Assembly: GCF_000759675.1 (NCBI RefSeq)
Contig: NZ_BAWM01000009.1
Coordinates: 1 to 64,000 of the forward strand
DNA from: Neobacillus niacini
Lineage (GTDB): Bacteria; Bacillota; Bacilli; Bacillales; Cytobacillaceae
Direction of reading: 5' to 3'
DNA: 64,000 nt
The notes under the pieces are model-generated. The model was given only the letters and a program-made list of their open reading frames with translations, did no database searches and was not told where the DNA came from. Both the position numbers and the translations under genes were made by a program. Positions 45,255 through 53,266 of the stretch are shown piece by piece. Within the stretch, counting starts at the first letter, position 1. Every line of letters begins with the position of its first letter.

Positions 45255-45449
45255 CTTGTCTTTTCCCTTTATAAAAATAGGAAGAAAGTTGGAGTTAAAA
45301 CGAAAACAAGAAGAAAAAAACAACGAGGAAAACTCCTTTTCACTTCCAATACTTATTATATGGTTTTACATTTATTACTTTATTTTCAATAATCATAGCT
45401 ACAATATTATTAGACAGGACCTTTACAGGAATATATTTAGAAAGGAAAA

Positions 45450-45471
45450 GCGATGCTTCTTTAAGCATCGC
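45450..45471. terminator. small hairpin
   Basis: GCGATGCT and AGCATCGC pair around TCTTTA. It lies in the 316-bp gap (45324-45639) between the DUF192 gene and the CBO0543 pair; the gap holds no other feature except the terminator at 45551-45594. Confidence 0.45.
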
Positions 45472-45550
45472 ATCCGTTGGTGCAAAAAAGATGAGAATCA
45501 TCCTTATTCTTTGGCTCCACCCTGTCAGAATCAACAACCATTATATTAAT

Positions 45551-45594
45551 AATAAACATCCCTCAGTAACACTATCTAATGGGATGTTTTTATT
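45551..45594 (-). terminator. terminator of the CBO0543 gene pair
   Basis: AATAAACATCCC and GGGATGTTTTTATT pair around about 18 bases, some 45 bp after the last stop. A/T runs flank both sides. Confidence 0.65.
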
Positions 45595-45639
45595 CAATAG
45601 ATAAAACAATCTAATCGGTATAGAATTCATTAATAATTT

Positions 45640-46113
45640 TTATGATTGAGTTATCCCCTTTTTAAACCAAAATACAAACTTTTTAACAATAAACATAGCA
45701 ATTAAATTTACTATTACAGCAAGAAACCAATTCCATTTTTTGTAATCAATTAAAGAACTGTATCTCTCTAAAAAAAATGCGTAAGTAGGTAAAGCCATTC
45801 CATATATTAAATAGTAAATAATGATCCATTTCGGGGCTTTTTGGATAGGGTAGAGGAGAATAAAAAAAACAGCATAGGTTGGAAAAATAACATAATGTAA
45901 AGAAAAACTCATCTTTGTTGCATAATTAAATTCTCTAAAAGGAAATTCAAGTAACTCAAGTCTTACTTGAAAGTATTCAAAAAGCCATGAAAATGCCTGC
46001 CCAAATAAGAACGTAATATGAGCAACCCTCCTTTTATCCTTTGGTACATATTTCAACAAACATAGTACAGCTATAACCCAGGAAAAAACTAAAATGAGAA
46101 TTTCTTTATTCAC
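45640..46113 (-). CDS. CBO0543 family membrane protein
   Basis: A 157-residue protein with about five transmembrane helices. The family pattern shows as VPKDKRRVAHITFLFGQAFS, WLFEYFQVRLELLEFPFREF, 'NYATKMSFSLHYVIFPTYAV' and the late helix-turn YKKWNWFLAVIVNLIAMFI. The group is found in endospore formers and its function is unknown. Its ATG overlaps the stop of the next upstream gene by 4 bp (ATGA), so the two paralogues are co-translated. Confidence 0.8.
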   Translation of the reverse strand: MNKEILILVFSWVIAVLCLLKYVPKDKRRVAHITFLFGQAFSWLFEYFQVRLELLEFPFREFNYATKMSFSLHYVIFPTYAVFFILLYPIQKAPKWIIIYYLIYGMALPTYAFFLERYSSLIDYKKWNWFLAVIVNLIAMFIVKKFVFWFKKGITQS

Positions 46114-46601
46114 TGCTTCTCCACCTTAGTTAATTGTTTTTTAAACCATAAATAATACTGGTGATTAATATATAAGACTAAAAAAAGGCTGATTAATGTC
46201 CAATACCACTTCCATTGATGATACATTACTAAATTAGTGGTTTTTTGAAGAATTACTTCAATGACAGTGAATAACCCTGCGAAAAGTAAATAATATAAGA
46301 TTTTCACTTTAATTTTATTACTTTTTGGAAAATATAGGCTAAAAATAATTGCAATCATTGGGAATAGAAAAAATTCAAAGGAAAAACTTGTTTTATTATA
46401 TTTATTTGCATCGGGTAATAATTGTACTGGATACTCTATCCATCTCATTTCAACTGCGAATAAACCTGCTATCCAAGTGATTACTTGGAGTGATAAAAAT
46501 AGCAACCATGCTTCTCTTGCTTTTTCTATAGGTACCATTTTCCAAATTATAATAATACATAACCCCAAAATTCCAATTAATATCCATCTATCAAGGTTCA
46601 T
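46110..46601 (-). CDS. CBO0543 family membrane protein
   Basis: A 163-residue paralogue of the downstream gene, with the same layout: VPIEKAREAWLLFLSLQVIT, 'WIAGLFAVEMRWIEYPVQLL', YNKTSFSFEFFLFPMIAIIF and the conserved MYHQWKWYWTLISLFLVLYI. The W.W.W helix near the C-terminus is shared by both. A tandem pair with a 4-bp overlap suggests a heteromeric membrane complex. Function unknown. Confidence 0.8.
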   Translation of the reverse strand: MNLDRWILIGILGLCIIIIWKMVPIEKAREAWLLFLSLQVITWIAGLFAVEMRWIEYPVQLLPDANKYNKTSFSFEFFLFPMIAIIFSLYFPKSNKIKVKILYYLLFAGLFTVIEVILQKTTNLVMYHQWKWYWTLISLFLVLYINHQYYLWFKKQLTKVEKQ

Positions 46602-46880
46602 TACATAGTCACCTTTTGTAAAATTATAAGTTTTATTGTTAACTAATAATTATATTTGTAGTCATTGTAGGTATAAATTTATTACTTAACATCTCTATAT
46701 ATTTTCACTTATGGAACTAACCTCCCCCTTTAACTGAAGAAGAAAATTGAAAAAAGAGCTGCCGCAGCAGCCCCATCTCTAACTCTTGCATCCGTTAGTT
46801 TGAATAAGAATAAGTGTAGTTGAATAAGAATAATTTCAACATAATCTCCATTTTACGTGCAAAAATCAGTGTGATTTTTC
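46602..46880. other. intergenic region upstream of the Tn3-family element
   Basis: Holds a GCTGCCGCAGCAGC palindrome at about 46761-46774, a repeat-like stretch (TGCATCCGTTAGTTTGAATA with two GAATAAGAATAA copies) at about 46788-46850, and the left arm of the disrupted terminator at 46862-46876. No gene is seen. Confidence 0.45.
46862..46876. terminator. left arm of a terminator hairpin split by the transposon
   Basis: AAAATCAGTGTGATT here and GAATCACACTGCTTTT at 53139-53154 are complementary over about 14 bases. Removing the element and one TTATG rebuilds a hairpin with the loop TTTCTTATG and an A/T-flanked stem, a typical terminator for the HAD gene at 53267-53929. The element thus landed in a terminator loop. 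Confidence 0.7.
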
Positions 46881-46885
46881 TTATG

Positions 46886-46923
46886 GGGGTCCTGCCGACA
46901 AAACGCGAATATTATACGTTAAG
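46886..46923 (+). repeat. left 38-bp terminal inverted repeat
   Basis: Starts GGGGTCCTGCCGACAAAACG and ends TTATACGTTAAG. Preceded by the target copy TTATG (46881-46885). The similarity to the right end continues inward to about 46986 and includes an AAAACCCTGA...TCAGGGTTTT hairpin. Confidence 0.9.
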
Positions 46924-47066
46924 ACATTTTTTGGAAGGTAAAACCCTGATTTTTCTACGCTATGAGGAGAATTCAGGGTTTTTAATCATTGTTCGTTTTT
47001 GAAAAAACAAATTGTTGCAAATAAATCTTACAATATTGATATTTGCATTAATTTTACTAGAGGTCT

Positions 47067-48479
47067 TTAAAATTGAATTTCAATCGTTGTCCCATGACCA
47101 ACCACACTATCAATTCTAATCTCTCCATCATGTGCCCGAATGATATCGTTGGCTATGGCCATTCCAAGTCCAGAACCTTTGTGGGACTCTCCTGTATTCG
47201 TTCCTCGATAATAGCGATCAAAAATTCGATTGAGTTCTTCTTTCTTTATCCCTTTGCCATCATCTTTTATCGTAATATGTGTTCGGTCTTTCTTTTTAAC
47301 ACTCACAACTATTTTCACTTTGCTGTCATTATGGACGATTGCATTATATATTAAATTCGTTAGTGCTCTTCGTACCAGAATTTCATCAACATCCACTCGG
47401 ATCATTTCTTGGTGTACCTGAAATTCAATATTTCGATTTGAGTATCTGGCATCATTTAAAATATCGATCACGATATTCCGTAATAGCGTTACAATGTTAA
47501 TCGTTTTTTTGTTTAAAGTTAGTTCTTTATTTTTCAATCTCATTGTTAAGTTTAAATCTTCTAATACATCCTTCATATATAGCGACTTTCTTTCGATAAT
47601 TTCTGCGTATTCTCTCATTTCATCTAATGAAAATTGATATTCTGGGTCCTTCATCATTTCCGCATAACCTTGAATAGAGGCAAGTGGTGTTTTCATATCA
47701 TGGGAGATGTTTCCGATCCACTCCTCTTTCATTTGATCCAATTTCTTTCGTTCCCTTTCGTTTTCAGTTAGCTGATTGGATAAATAATTGACATTATAAA
47801 AAACATCTTTATAGATTCCTTTAGGTTCATAATTTATATTATAGTCCTTATTTGCTAGTCTTTTTATTCCATCAATTAATGTATGAAGTGGCTTTGTAAG
47901 TCGTTTGCTAAATAAATAGCCGATTAATAAAGCAATAAGACCATCTATGAGTAATATAAGAATACTCCCTATTTTAAAATTGTGTAAGAGATCACGGGAG
48001 TCATAGGATAATGTGATTTTTTCAATAGAAGGATTTTCAAATCCAATTAAGTAACTATAATTGTAGTTATCGATCTTTTTACCACTAACAAAAACAGTGG
48101 CATATATATCTTTCTCTACATATTTGTGAATATTGACAACTTCTAAAGGTGTGTACTTTTTCTTTATCCCTTCAGGTAGCCTATAACCGTATAGCTCCTT
48201 TCCATTTTCGTCTAAAATTTGGACCCATGCTTCATGCTTGATAAGTTCTTTTTTTCCTTGGTTGCTAATGGCTACTTCATTATTTGAAAACGTAATATGT
48301 TCCTGAAAACGCCTTGTAAAGGATTCTGCAGAAATGGTTTCTCTGTCTTGAAAAATCGGTACATTAAATGCAGATTGGGCAAAAAACAATGCCAAAAAGG
48401 TGAGAATATTTATGAAAATAACGAGGATGACAACTATAACGACAGATAGGAGAAATCTTCCTGTTAACCTCCATTTCAT
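47067..48479 (-). CDS. sensor histidine kinase with a large extracytoplasmic domain
   Basis: A 470-residue kinase. TM1 is at residues 10-34, an extracytoplasmic sensor of about 130 residues spans 35-167, and TM2 is at 168-190. Then come HAMP (SKRLTKPLHTLIDGIKRLAN), dimerisation/phosphoacceptor GNISHDMKTPLASIQGYAEM with His260, N box LTNLIYNAIVHND, G1 DDGKGIKKEEL, F box FDRYYRG and G2 GSGLGMAIANDI. ABC modules of the BceAB/YxdLM type usually pair with short intramembrane-sensing kinases, so this large sensor is unlike the norm. It follows the response regulator gene by 3 bp. Transposon passenger. Confidence 0.92.
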   Translation of the reverse strand: MKWRLTGRFLLSVVIVVILVIFINILTFLALFFAQSAFNVPIFQDRETISAESFTRRFQEHITFSNNEVAISNQGKKELIKHEAWVQILDENGKELYGYRLPEGIKKKYTPLEVVNIHKYVEKDIYATVFVSGKKIDNYNYSYLIGFENPSIEKITLSYDSRDLLHNFKIGSILILLIDGLIALLIGYLFSKRLTKPLHTLIDGIKRLANKDYNINYEPKGIYKDVFYNVNYLSNQLTENERERKKLDQMKEEWIGNISHDMKTPLASIQGYAEMMKDPEYQFSLDEMREYAEIIERKSLYMKDVLEDLNLTMRLKNKELTLNKKTINIVTLLRNIVIDILNDARYSNRNIEFQVHQEMIRVDVDEILVRRALTNLIYNAIVHNDSKVKIVVSVKKKDRTHITIKDDGKGIKKEELNRIFDRYYRGTNTGESHKGSGLGMAIANDIIRAHDGEIRIDSVVGHGTTIEIQF

Positions 48480-48482
48480 TTC

Positions 48483-49193
48483 CTATTCACCCTTTACGAC
48501 AAGCTTGTAGCCTAACCCTTTTACAGTCATTAGATACTTGGGGTTTGAAGGCTGTTCTTCAATTTTTTCTCGCAATCTCCGGATATGTACCATGATCGTA
48601 TTATCAAATCCGATAAAATCCTCTCCCCAGACGCTATCACAGAGCCTTTCTTTACTAATGACCAAATTAGGGTTTTGAAGAAAATATGTCATTAATCCGA
48701 GCTCTTTTCGTTTTAATTCTATGATTTCACCGTTCTTCGATAATTCTGCTTTTTGTTCATTTAACTCAAAGGGACCTGCTTTAATAATGGAATCCATCTT
48801 TTCTTCTGTCTGTGAAAAATCGGCTCTTCGTAATTGTGCTTTTACTCGATAGGCTAATTCCTTCGGGCTAAAGGGCTTTGTAATATAATCATCCCCACCA
48901 ATGGCGAACCCTAAAATCCTGTCAATTTCTTCTGCTTTTGCGGATAAAAAGAGAATCGGCACATTAGAAATATTCCTTATTTGCTTACAGACATCATAGC
49001 CTTCCCCGTCTGGCAGCATGATATCGAGTAACACAAGATCAGGTTTTTTTTGTTGAAATTGAGTGAATCCGTCTTTCGCTGTAGTGGCGGTTATGACATT
49101 TTCGATACCTTCTTTCATTAATACCGTTTGAATAAGCCTTAAAATATCCTCTTCATCATCTATGATTAAAACCTTTTTATTCGTTAGCGACAT
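48483..49193 (-). CDS. OmpR/PhoB-family response regulator
   Basis: A protein of about 236 residues. The receiver has KVLIIDDEEDILRLI, phosphoacceptor Asp57 in LVLLDIMLPDGEGYDV, the switch Ser in ILFLSAKAEE and Lys in DDYITKPFSPKEL. The C-terminal winged helix has LKRKELGLMTYFLQNPN, 'SVWGEDFIGFDNTIMVHIRRLR' and LMTVKGLGYKL. ATG 49193 is used because TTGGAGGTAG fits it; a longer frame begins at a TTG inside that site. It is the partner of the downstream kinase and the probable binder of the AACCTTA direct repeats ahead of the ABC genes. Confidence 0.94.
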   Translation of the reverse strand: MSLTNKKVLIIDDEEDILRLIQTVLMKEGIENVITATTAKDGFTQFQQKKPDLVLLDIMLPDGEGYDVCKQIRNISNVPILFLSAKAEEIDRILGFAIGGDDYITKPFSPKELAYRVKAQLRRADFSQTEEKMDSIIKAGPFELNEQKAELSKNGEIIELKRKELGLMTYFLQNPNLVISKERLCDSVWGEDFIGFDNTIMVHIRRLREKIEEQPSNPKYLMTVKGLGYKLVVKGE

Positions 49194-49306
49194 TCCAATT
49201 ACTACCTCCAAAATTGTTATAACTATTCCTTCATTATATAGAATTTGAGTCCCGGATTGAAATCAGGCTAAAAAGTGTCATTTTCAATCAGAAAGCTTCC
49301 TTTAAT

Positions 49307-49337
49307 TCAAAAAAGAACCCTGTATCAAAAGGATTCT
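49307..49337 (-). terminator. weak terminator after the YxeA gene
   Basis: On the minus strand AAGAATCC and GGGTTCTT pair around a short loop and are followed by TTTTTT. It would separate the ABC/YxeA transcript from the regulator-kinase pair, whose promoter would lie in 49212-49300. Confidence 0.5.
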
Positions 49338-49352
49338 TCCCTGAAGTATTCT

Positions 49353-49712
49353 TTACTTTAACTTATCTTTTGCTTTTTCAGGTAGTTCTTCTTTTGTAAC
49401 TTCCTGATATGATGTAATCCCTTTTCCATCCTTTACGAACAATCTTAAATAAGCTTTTTCGCGGAGTTGTTTAGTGGCAGTAAACGTAAGTGTTTTTTGC
49501 TTGCCCTCTTGATCATAAGCAGGTAATTCGTATTCATAACTGACATATTTCTGTCCATTGTCTGCTTTGTCTTCGATTTTCTTACCTTGCCCTTCAATCC
49601 GGGTATAGTATTCATCGGCACCTAATCTGTTAAGGTTTACGTTTTGAATAAACACCAACCCTCCTATTAAAATAGCTGCTATAACCGTACATGATATGAT
49701 TAATTTCTTCAT
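49353..49712 (-). CDS. YxeA family secreted protein
   Basis: A protein of about 119 residues with an N-terminal signal or anchor (MKKLIISCTVIAAILIGGLV) and the YxeA/DUF1093 beta-barrel: 'LGADEYYTRIEGQGKKIED', YVSYEYELPAYDQEGKQKTL, 'FTATKQLREKAYLRLFVK' and GITSYQEVTKEELPEKAKDK. ATG 49712 follows AAAGGAG; the frame is open upstream but overlaps the permease. In Bacillus subtilis yxeA is next to the yxdLM transporter genes, as here, which supports the identification of the module. Function of YxeA is unknown. Confidence 0.88.
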   Translation of the reverse strand: MKKLIISCTVIAAILIGGLVFIQNVNLNRLGADEYYTRIEGQGKKIEDKADNGQKYVSYEYELPAYDQEGKQKTLTFTATKQLREKAYLRLFVKDGKGITSYQEVTKEELPEKAKDKLK

Positions 49713-49726
49713 TATAATTCTCCTTT

Positions 49727-51658
49727 TTATTTTGATTTCGTTACAATTTTGTAGTAGGCATTCACGGTTAAGAAATAATAAACGATGTATATACAGGTAT
49801 ACACGCCCATGCATATCACAACCGGAATAACTAAGCTGGTTTGCATTAATCTCGATAAAGCCGTTAGGGCAACGAAACAATGAGCGATCCCTGCTATTAA
49901 TGGCAGAGCAAAGACAAATAAAACTTGTTTAGCAATGGATCTCTTTACCTCTTTTTTGTTGACACCGATTTTGTGTAGAATTTCATAACGACCCTTGTCT
50001 GAGTTTGCTTCTGTTAGTTGTTTAAAGTAAATGATACTTCCTGTAGCAGCAAGGAAAACTAATCCTAAGAATCCACCCATAAAGATCATTAAGCCTGATG
50101 ATTCCATTCCAGCAGAATAATCTGCATAAAAGCTTGAGAATCTTGCTTCGACTGGCAGAATCAATTGAATATCTTTTGTTAATTGCTTAGCTTCATCTTC
50201 ATTAGTAATCTCGTAAACTTCCATTTTCACACTGTTTGTTTCTTTTCCTAATTGAGTAAACAACTGTTCACTTACCACAACGGTTGTACTAGCTGTATAA
50301 TAATTGAGGGCATTATATTTTTTCAGACTCTTAAATGTAATATTCTCGACGCGATCGTTCACCTTCAAAGAAATCGTTGAACCTATATAGTTCGGTGACA
50401 TTCCTTCATAGTACCCTGCATCCAGTGCAGCTGCTTCATTTCCTTTTAAGGAAAGCTTGTCGGTTCTTTTTTGTACTTTTGCTAGCTTATTAAAATCACT
50501 ATCCGAAATTACGGTATACATCATTTCATTACTGAACAAATTATTTTTTAAGGTTGTGACATCTGCATTGATTTGCAGTGTTGGAATCGACTCATGATAA
50601 ATAACGTCATGATTTTTATTGTTTGAAATAATATCTCTTACTTGATTCGTTACGTTCTTGTCTTGATCAATAAACATCATGCTATTTGGATTGGCGAGTC
50701 CTACATTACTTCTATTGTTGTAATACAAGCTGTAGGCTGTTCCAACAGCAGTTAATGTTGTCGCACTTAGCACAGCAATGATCGTTAACGTACGAGCATT
50801 CCCCTTTATGCGATAGAGGAGCTGGGATGTTCCGATTAAGTTAATCCCTTTCCAATAGGACCTTTTATTCTTTCTAGACATCTTTAATAAGTACACAGTT
50901 AATGTACTAAATAAGAAGTACGTCCCTAGAATGACCGTCGCTAAAATAACAAGGGGCGTTACCATGAAGCCCATTGCTTTCCATGCATTTGACTCCATTA
51001 AATTTTGAAGTGCGAGCCAATAACCGATTCCGACTAATATAACGGATAATAGTGCCATAATGAACGATGATTTCGGCTCTTGTTCCCCTTCTTTATCGGC
51101 TTGGAATAATTCGATTAATTTAAACCGATAAATTAATCGGTATCCTTGAAACGACGTAATGATGGTTATAAGAGAGAATACGATGATTGTGTTCACAATG
51201 GCTGCTAATGAGATGGTGAAATCTCCAATGGCCTCAAAGCCCATGACACCCATCAAAATCGATACAAAAAACTTCGATAAAACGGAACCGAGTAGAATTC
51301 CGATAATCTGAGCTAAAATCCCCATAATAAAGTTTTCGTAGAAAAGCATGCGACCAATTTGTTTCTTACGCACACCCAGTAAAGAATAGAGACCGACTTC
51401 TTTTTTCCGTTTCCTTGTAAAGAATGAGTTCGAATACCAAATAAAAATAGCCACAAAGACCATTAAGACGACTGCTGCCCCACTAAAAGCTGAGCTGATT
51501 TTAGGTGAAGCATCAGAAGTAGCTTGGAGCGTTTCATCATATTTTAATGAAACGAAGGTAAAGTAAATGACGATACTGAAAATCATTGAAGCAAAATATA
51601 GGAAATAGTTAGTAAAATTTTGACGAATATTTTTCCTAGCAATACTAAAGAGCGTCAT
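49727..51658 (-). CDS. BceB/YxdM-type ABC transporter permease
   Basis: A 643-residue FtsX-family permease with ten transmembrane helices. It starts TLFSIARKNIRQNFTNYFLY, typical of BceB. The first FtsX domain contains RKRKKEVGLYSLLGVRKKQI. A large extracytoplasmic domain lies between TM7 and TM8 (about residues 310-510). A second FtsX domain has 'SDKGRYEILHKIGVNKKEV'. Such proteins bind and remove antimicrobial peptides (bacitracin, LL-37 and others) and signal through their kinase. The start codon follows the ATPase stop codon without a gap, so the two are made together. Confidence 0.93.
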   Translation of the reverse strand: MTLFSIARKNIRQNFTNYFLYFASMIFSIVIYFTFVSLKYDETLQATSDASPKISSAFSGAAVVLMVFVAIFIWYSNSFFTRKRKKEVGLYSLLGVRKKQIGRMLFYENFIMGILAQIIGILLGSVLSKFFVSILMGVMGFEAIGDFTISLAAIVNTIIVFSLITIITSFQGYRLIYRFKLIELFQADKEGEQEPKSSFIMALLSVILVGIGYWLALQNLMESNAWKAMGFMVTPLVILATVILGTYFLFSTLTVYLLKMSRKNKRSYWKGINLIGTSQLLYRIKGNARTLTIIAVLSATTLTAVGTAYSLYYNNRSNVGLANPNSMMFIDQDKNVTNQVRDIISNNKNHDVIYHESIPTLQINADVTTLKNNLFSNEMMYTVISDSDFNKLAKVQKRTDKLSLKGNEAAALDAGYYEGMSPNYIGSTISLKVNDRVENITFKSLKKYNALNYYTASTTVVVSEQLFTQLGKETNSVKMEVYEITNEDEAKQLTKDIQLILPVEARFSSFYADYSAGMESSGLMIFMGGFLGLVFLAATGSIIYFKQLTEANSDKGRYEILHKIGVNKKEVKRSIAKQVLFVFALPLIAGIAHCFVALTALSRLMQTSLVIPVVICMGVYTCIYIVYYFLTVNAYYKIVTKSK

Positions 51659-52414
51659 TTAATACCCACCTCCAAGAGAAGCGAGGACATCTAAGATCTT
51701 TTGAAAGAAATCCTGACGAGATTGGTGATTTTTATGAATTTCTGTATAGGTCCTACCATCCTTAATAAAAAAAACCCGTTTACAGAAGCTTGCAGCGTAA
51801 GCATCATGAGTGACCATCATAATGGTGGATTGATTCTGTTCGTTTAATGCGTTTAAGCTTTCTAGTAGACTTGTAGCCGATTTGGAATCAAGTGCCCCTG
51901 TTGGCTCGTCTGCTAAGATTAAGCTTGGATTTCCGACAATGGCTCGTGATGCTGCTGTTCTTTGTTTCTGACCTCCGGATATATGATAAGGGTATTTATC
52001 TAGAATTTCCCGAATTCCAAATGTATCGGCGATTTCATTCACGCGTTTTTCAATCTCATTTGCCGGTACTTTTGATAGCGCAAGTGGAAGCAAAATATTT
52101 TCCTTTACCGTTAACGTATCAAGCAGGTTATAGTCTTGGAAAATAAAACCAAGCTTATTTCGGCGGAAGTCAGATAATTGTTCCTCATTCATTCTGACAA
52201 TATTTTGATTGGTAATCATGATCTCTCCTGATGAAGGCGTATCAATCGTGGACAAAATATTTAGCAAAGTTGATTTACCAGCCCCAGAAGGTCCCATAAT
52301 TCCAATAAATTCACCTTCTTTAATTTCCAAATCAATATCTTCTAACGCTTTATATAAATTTCCCTTAGTTCCAAATACTTTTTGAACATTTTTTGCTTGT
52401 AAGATGGTTTTCAT
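51659..52414 (-). CDS. BceA/YxdL-type ABC transporter ATPase
   Basis: A 251-residue ATP-binding subunit: Walker A GIMGPSGAGKSTLLN, Q-loop FIFQDYNLLDTLTVKENILL, signature HISGGQKQRTAASRAI, Walker B LILADEPTGALDSKSA, and the switch His in MMVTHDAYAA. The MacB-like QNxxxxxG...'GTKGNLYKALEDIDLE' start is typical of the BceA group. ATG follows AGGAGG. First gene of the passenger operon, about 70 bp downstream of the AACCTTA repeats. Confidence 0.94.
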   Translation of the reverse strand: MKTILQAKNVQKVFGTKGNLYKALEDIDLEIKEGEFIGIMGPSGAGKSTLLNILSTIDTPSSGEIMITNQNIVRMNEEQLSDFRRNKLGFIFQDYNLLDTLTVKENILLPLALSKVPANEIEKRVNEIADTFGIREILDKYPYHISGGQKQRTAASRAIVGNPSLILADEPTGALDSKSATSLLESLNALNEQNQSTIMMVTHDAYAASFCKRVFFIKDGRTYTEIHKNHQSRQDFFQKILDVLASLGGGY

Positions 52415-52458
52415 AAGTAATCCTCCTTGTTTAACTACAAAGACGATTATATTCCCCC

Positions 52459-52498
52459 AACCTTACACCATTTTAATGTAAACCTTAAATAAACCTTA
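52459..52498 (-). promoter_or_regulatory. AACCTTA direct repeats, likely response-regulator operator
   Basis: AACCTTA begins at 52459, 52481 and 52492, that is 22 and 11 bp apart, so all three lie on one DNA face. On the transcribed strand the core is TTTAAGGTTTA repeated at 11 bp. OmpR/PhoB-type regulators bind such tandem repeats. The site is about 45-85 bp upstream of the ABC ATPase start. Confidence 0.6.
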
Positions 52499-52639
52499 AA
52501 AAACAACAAACTCCGAAAAAGAATTTGCTGTTTAAAGGTTTTGTCATTGCTCGGGATTAACTTGGCAACATAGTCGAAGTAAAAGAGAAGACTCCCTTTT
52601 CTTAAAATAACCATCACGGCATGGATAAATAAAACCGCA

Positions 52640-53034
52640 CCTCCTTCTGTTGATGAATACTTAGCAGAGAAAATGGATTCATTACATAATCGACTTGAAT
52701 GGATTAAAGCTAATATCACAGAATTAGATGGGGTTAATTTTGAAGACGGACGGTTACGAATCAACAAAAGAAGTTTTTTACAGACAAAATGTCAACAGCC
52801 TCGCAGTGGCGTTTATATGAAGATGCCATGAATAAAGCACAAGCCGTTCTGGTAAATTTCCAGCATCAGTTGAGTTTGTCGTCGTATTGGGGAGATGGCA
52901 CAACTTCTTCTTCAGAGGAATTACTTTCTCATATATCCCCATTGGGATGGGAACACGTTAACTTCTTAGGTGAATATGCTTTTAAACCTGAGATTTCGAT
53001 CTCTATTCATTCCCTACGTCCACTTAGAACATAA
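52640..53034 (+). pseudogene. Tn3-family transposase (TnpA), internally deleted remnant
   Basis: One frame reads VDEYLAEKMDSLHNRLEWIK and NFEDGRLRINK. A shift near 52790 leads to SQWRLYEDAMNKAQAVLVNF and then SYWGDGTTSSSE, the conserved motif of Tn3 transposases, joined directly to ISPLGWEHVNFLGEYAF and 'SLRPLRT' at the C-terminus. About 250 residues of the catalytic core that normally lie between these blocks are missing. The gene end abuts the right terminal repeat, as in functional Tn3 elements. It cannot transpose the element. Confidence 0.75.
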
Positions 53035-53095
53035 GTAAAACCCTGATTTTTCTCCTTAGCGTAGAAAAATCAGGGTTTTAACCTCCAGAAAATGT

Positions 53096-53133
53096 CTTAC
53101 CGTATAATATCCGCGTTTTGTCGGCAGGACCCC
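53096..53133 (-). repeat. right 38-bp terminal inverted repeat
   Basis: On the minus strand it starts GGGGTCCTGCCGACAAAACG and ends TTATACGGTAAG, with two mismatches to the left repeat. Followed by TTATG (53134-53138). Subterminal similarity extends inward to about 53037, including the AAAACCCTGATTTTTC/GAAAAATCAGGGTTTT hairpin at 53037-53079. Confidence 0.9.
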
Positions 53134-53266
53134 TTATGGAATCACACTGCTTTTATAGTTGTTTTTATATTTGCTTTTCCTATGCGGGTACCTCAAATAG
53201 AACGTCTTACCAATAATATTATTTAGAGTTTTTATATTAATCCTCTAAGTTGAGACTTTTCATTCG

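Larger units (their letters stand above)
46886..53133. mobile_element. Tn3-family transposon-like element carrying a sensor/ABC-transporter module
   Basis: A unit of 6248 bp with 38-bp terminal inverted repeats, starting GGGGTCCTGCC and ending ACGTTAAG on the left and ACGGTAAG on the right. The repeats match at 36 of 38 positions, with a further roughly 60 bp of subterminal similarity. TTATG stands directly outside both ends as a 5-bp target duplication. GGGG starts, 38-bp repeats, an inner ACGTTAAG and 5-bp duplications are hallmarks of the Tn3 family. Inside are ABC ATPase, permease, YxeA, response regulator and kinase genes plus a deleted tnpA. No resolvase is seen. It could move only if a related transposase acted in trans. 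Confidence 0.9.

Noticed and set aside
45186..45549. Plus-strand frames rich in Phe and Lys upstream of the DUF192 gene
   Set aside because: Low-complexity products of the A and T runs with no start site or domain.
46820..47002. 60-codon plus-strand frame over the left end of the Tn3-type element
   Set aside because: It crosses the target duplication and the terminal repeat and has no ribosome site.
52447..52767. Reading frame of about 106 codons on the minus strand across the region upstream of the ABC ATPase
   Set aside because: It runs antisense to the TnpA remnant and across the promoter and repeat operator, with no ribosome site and no recognisable domain.
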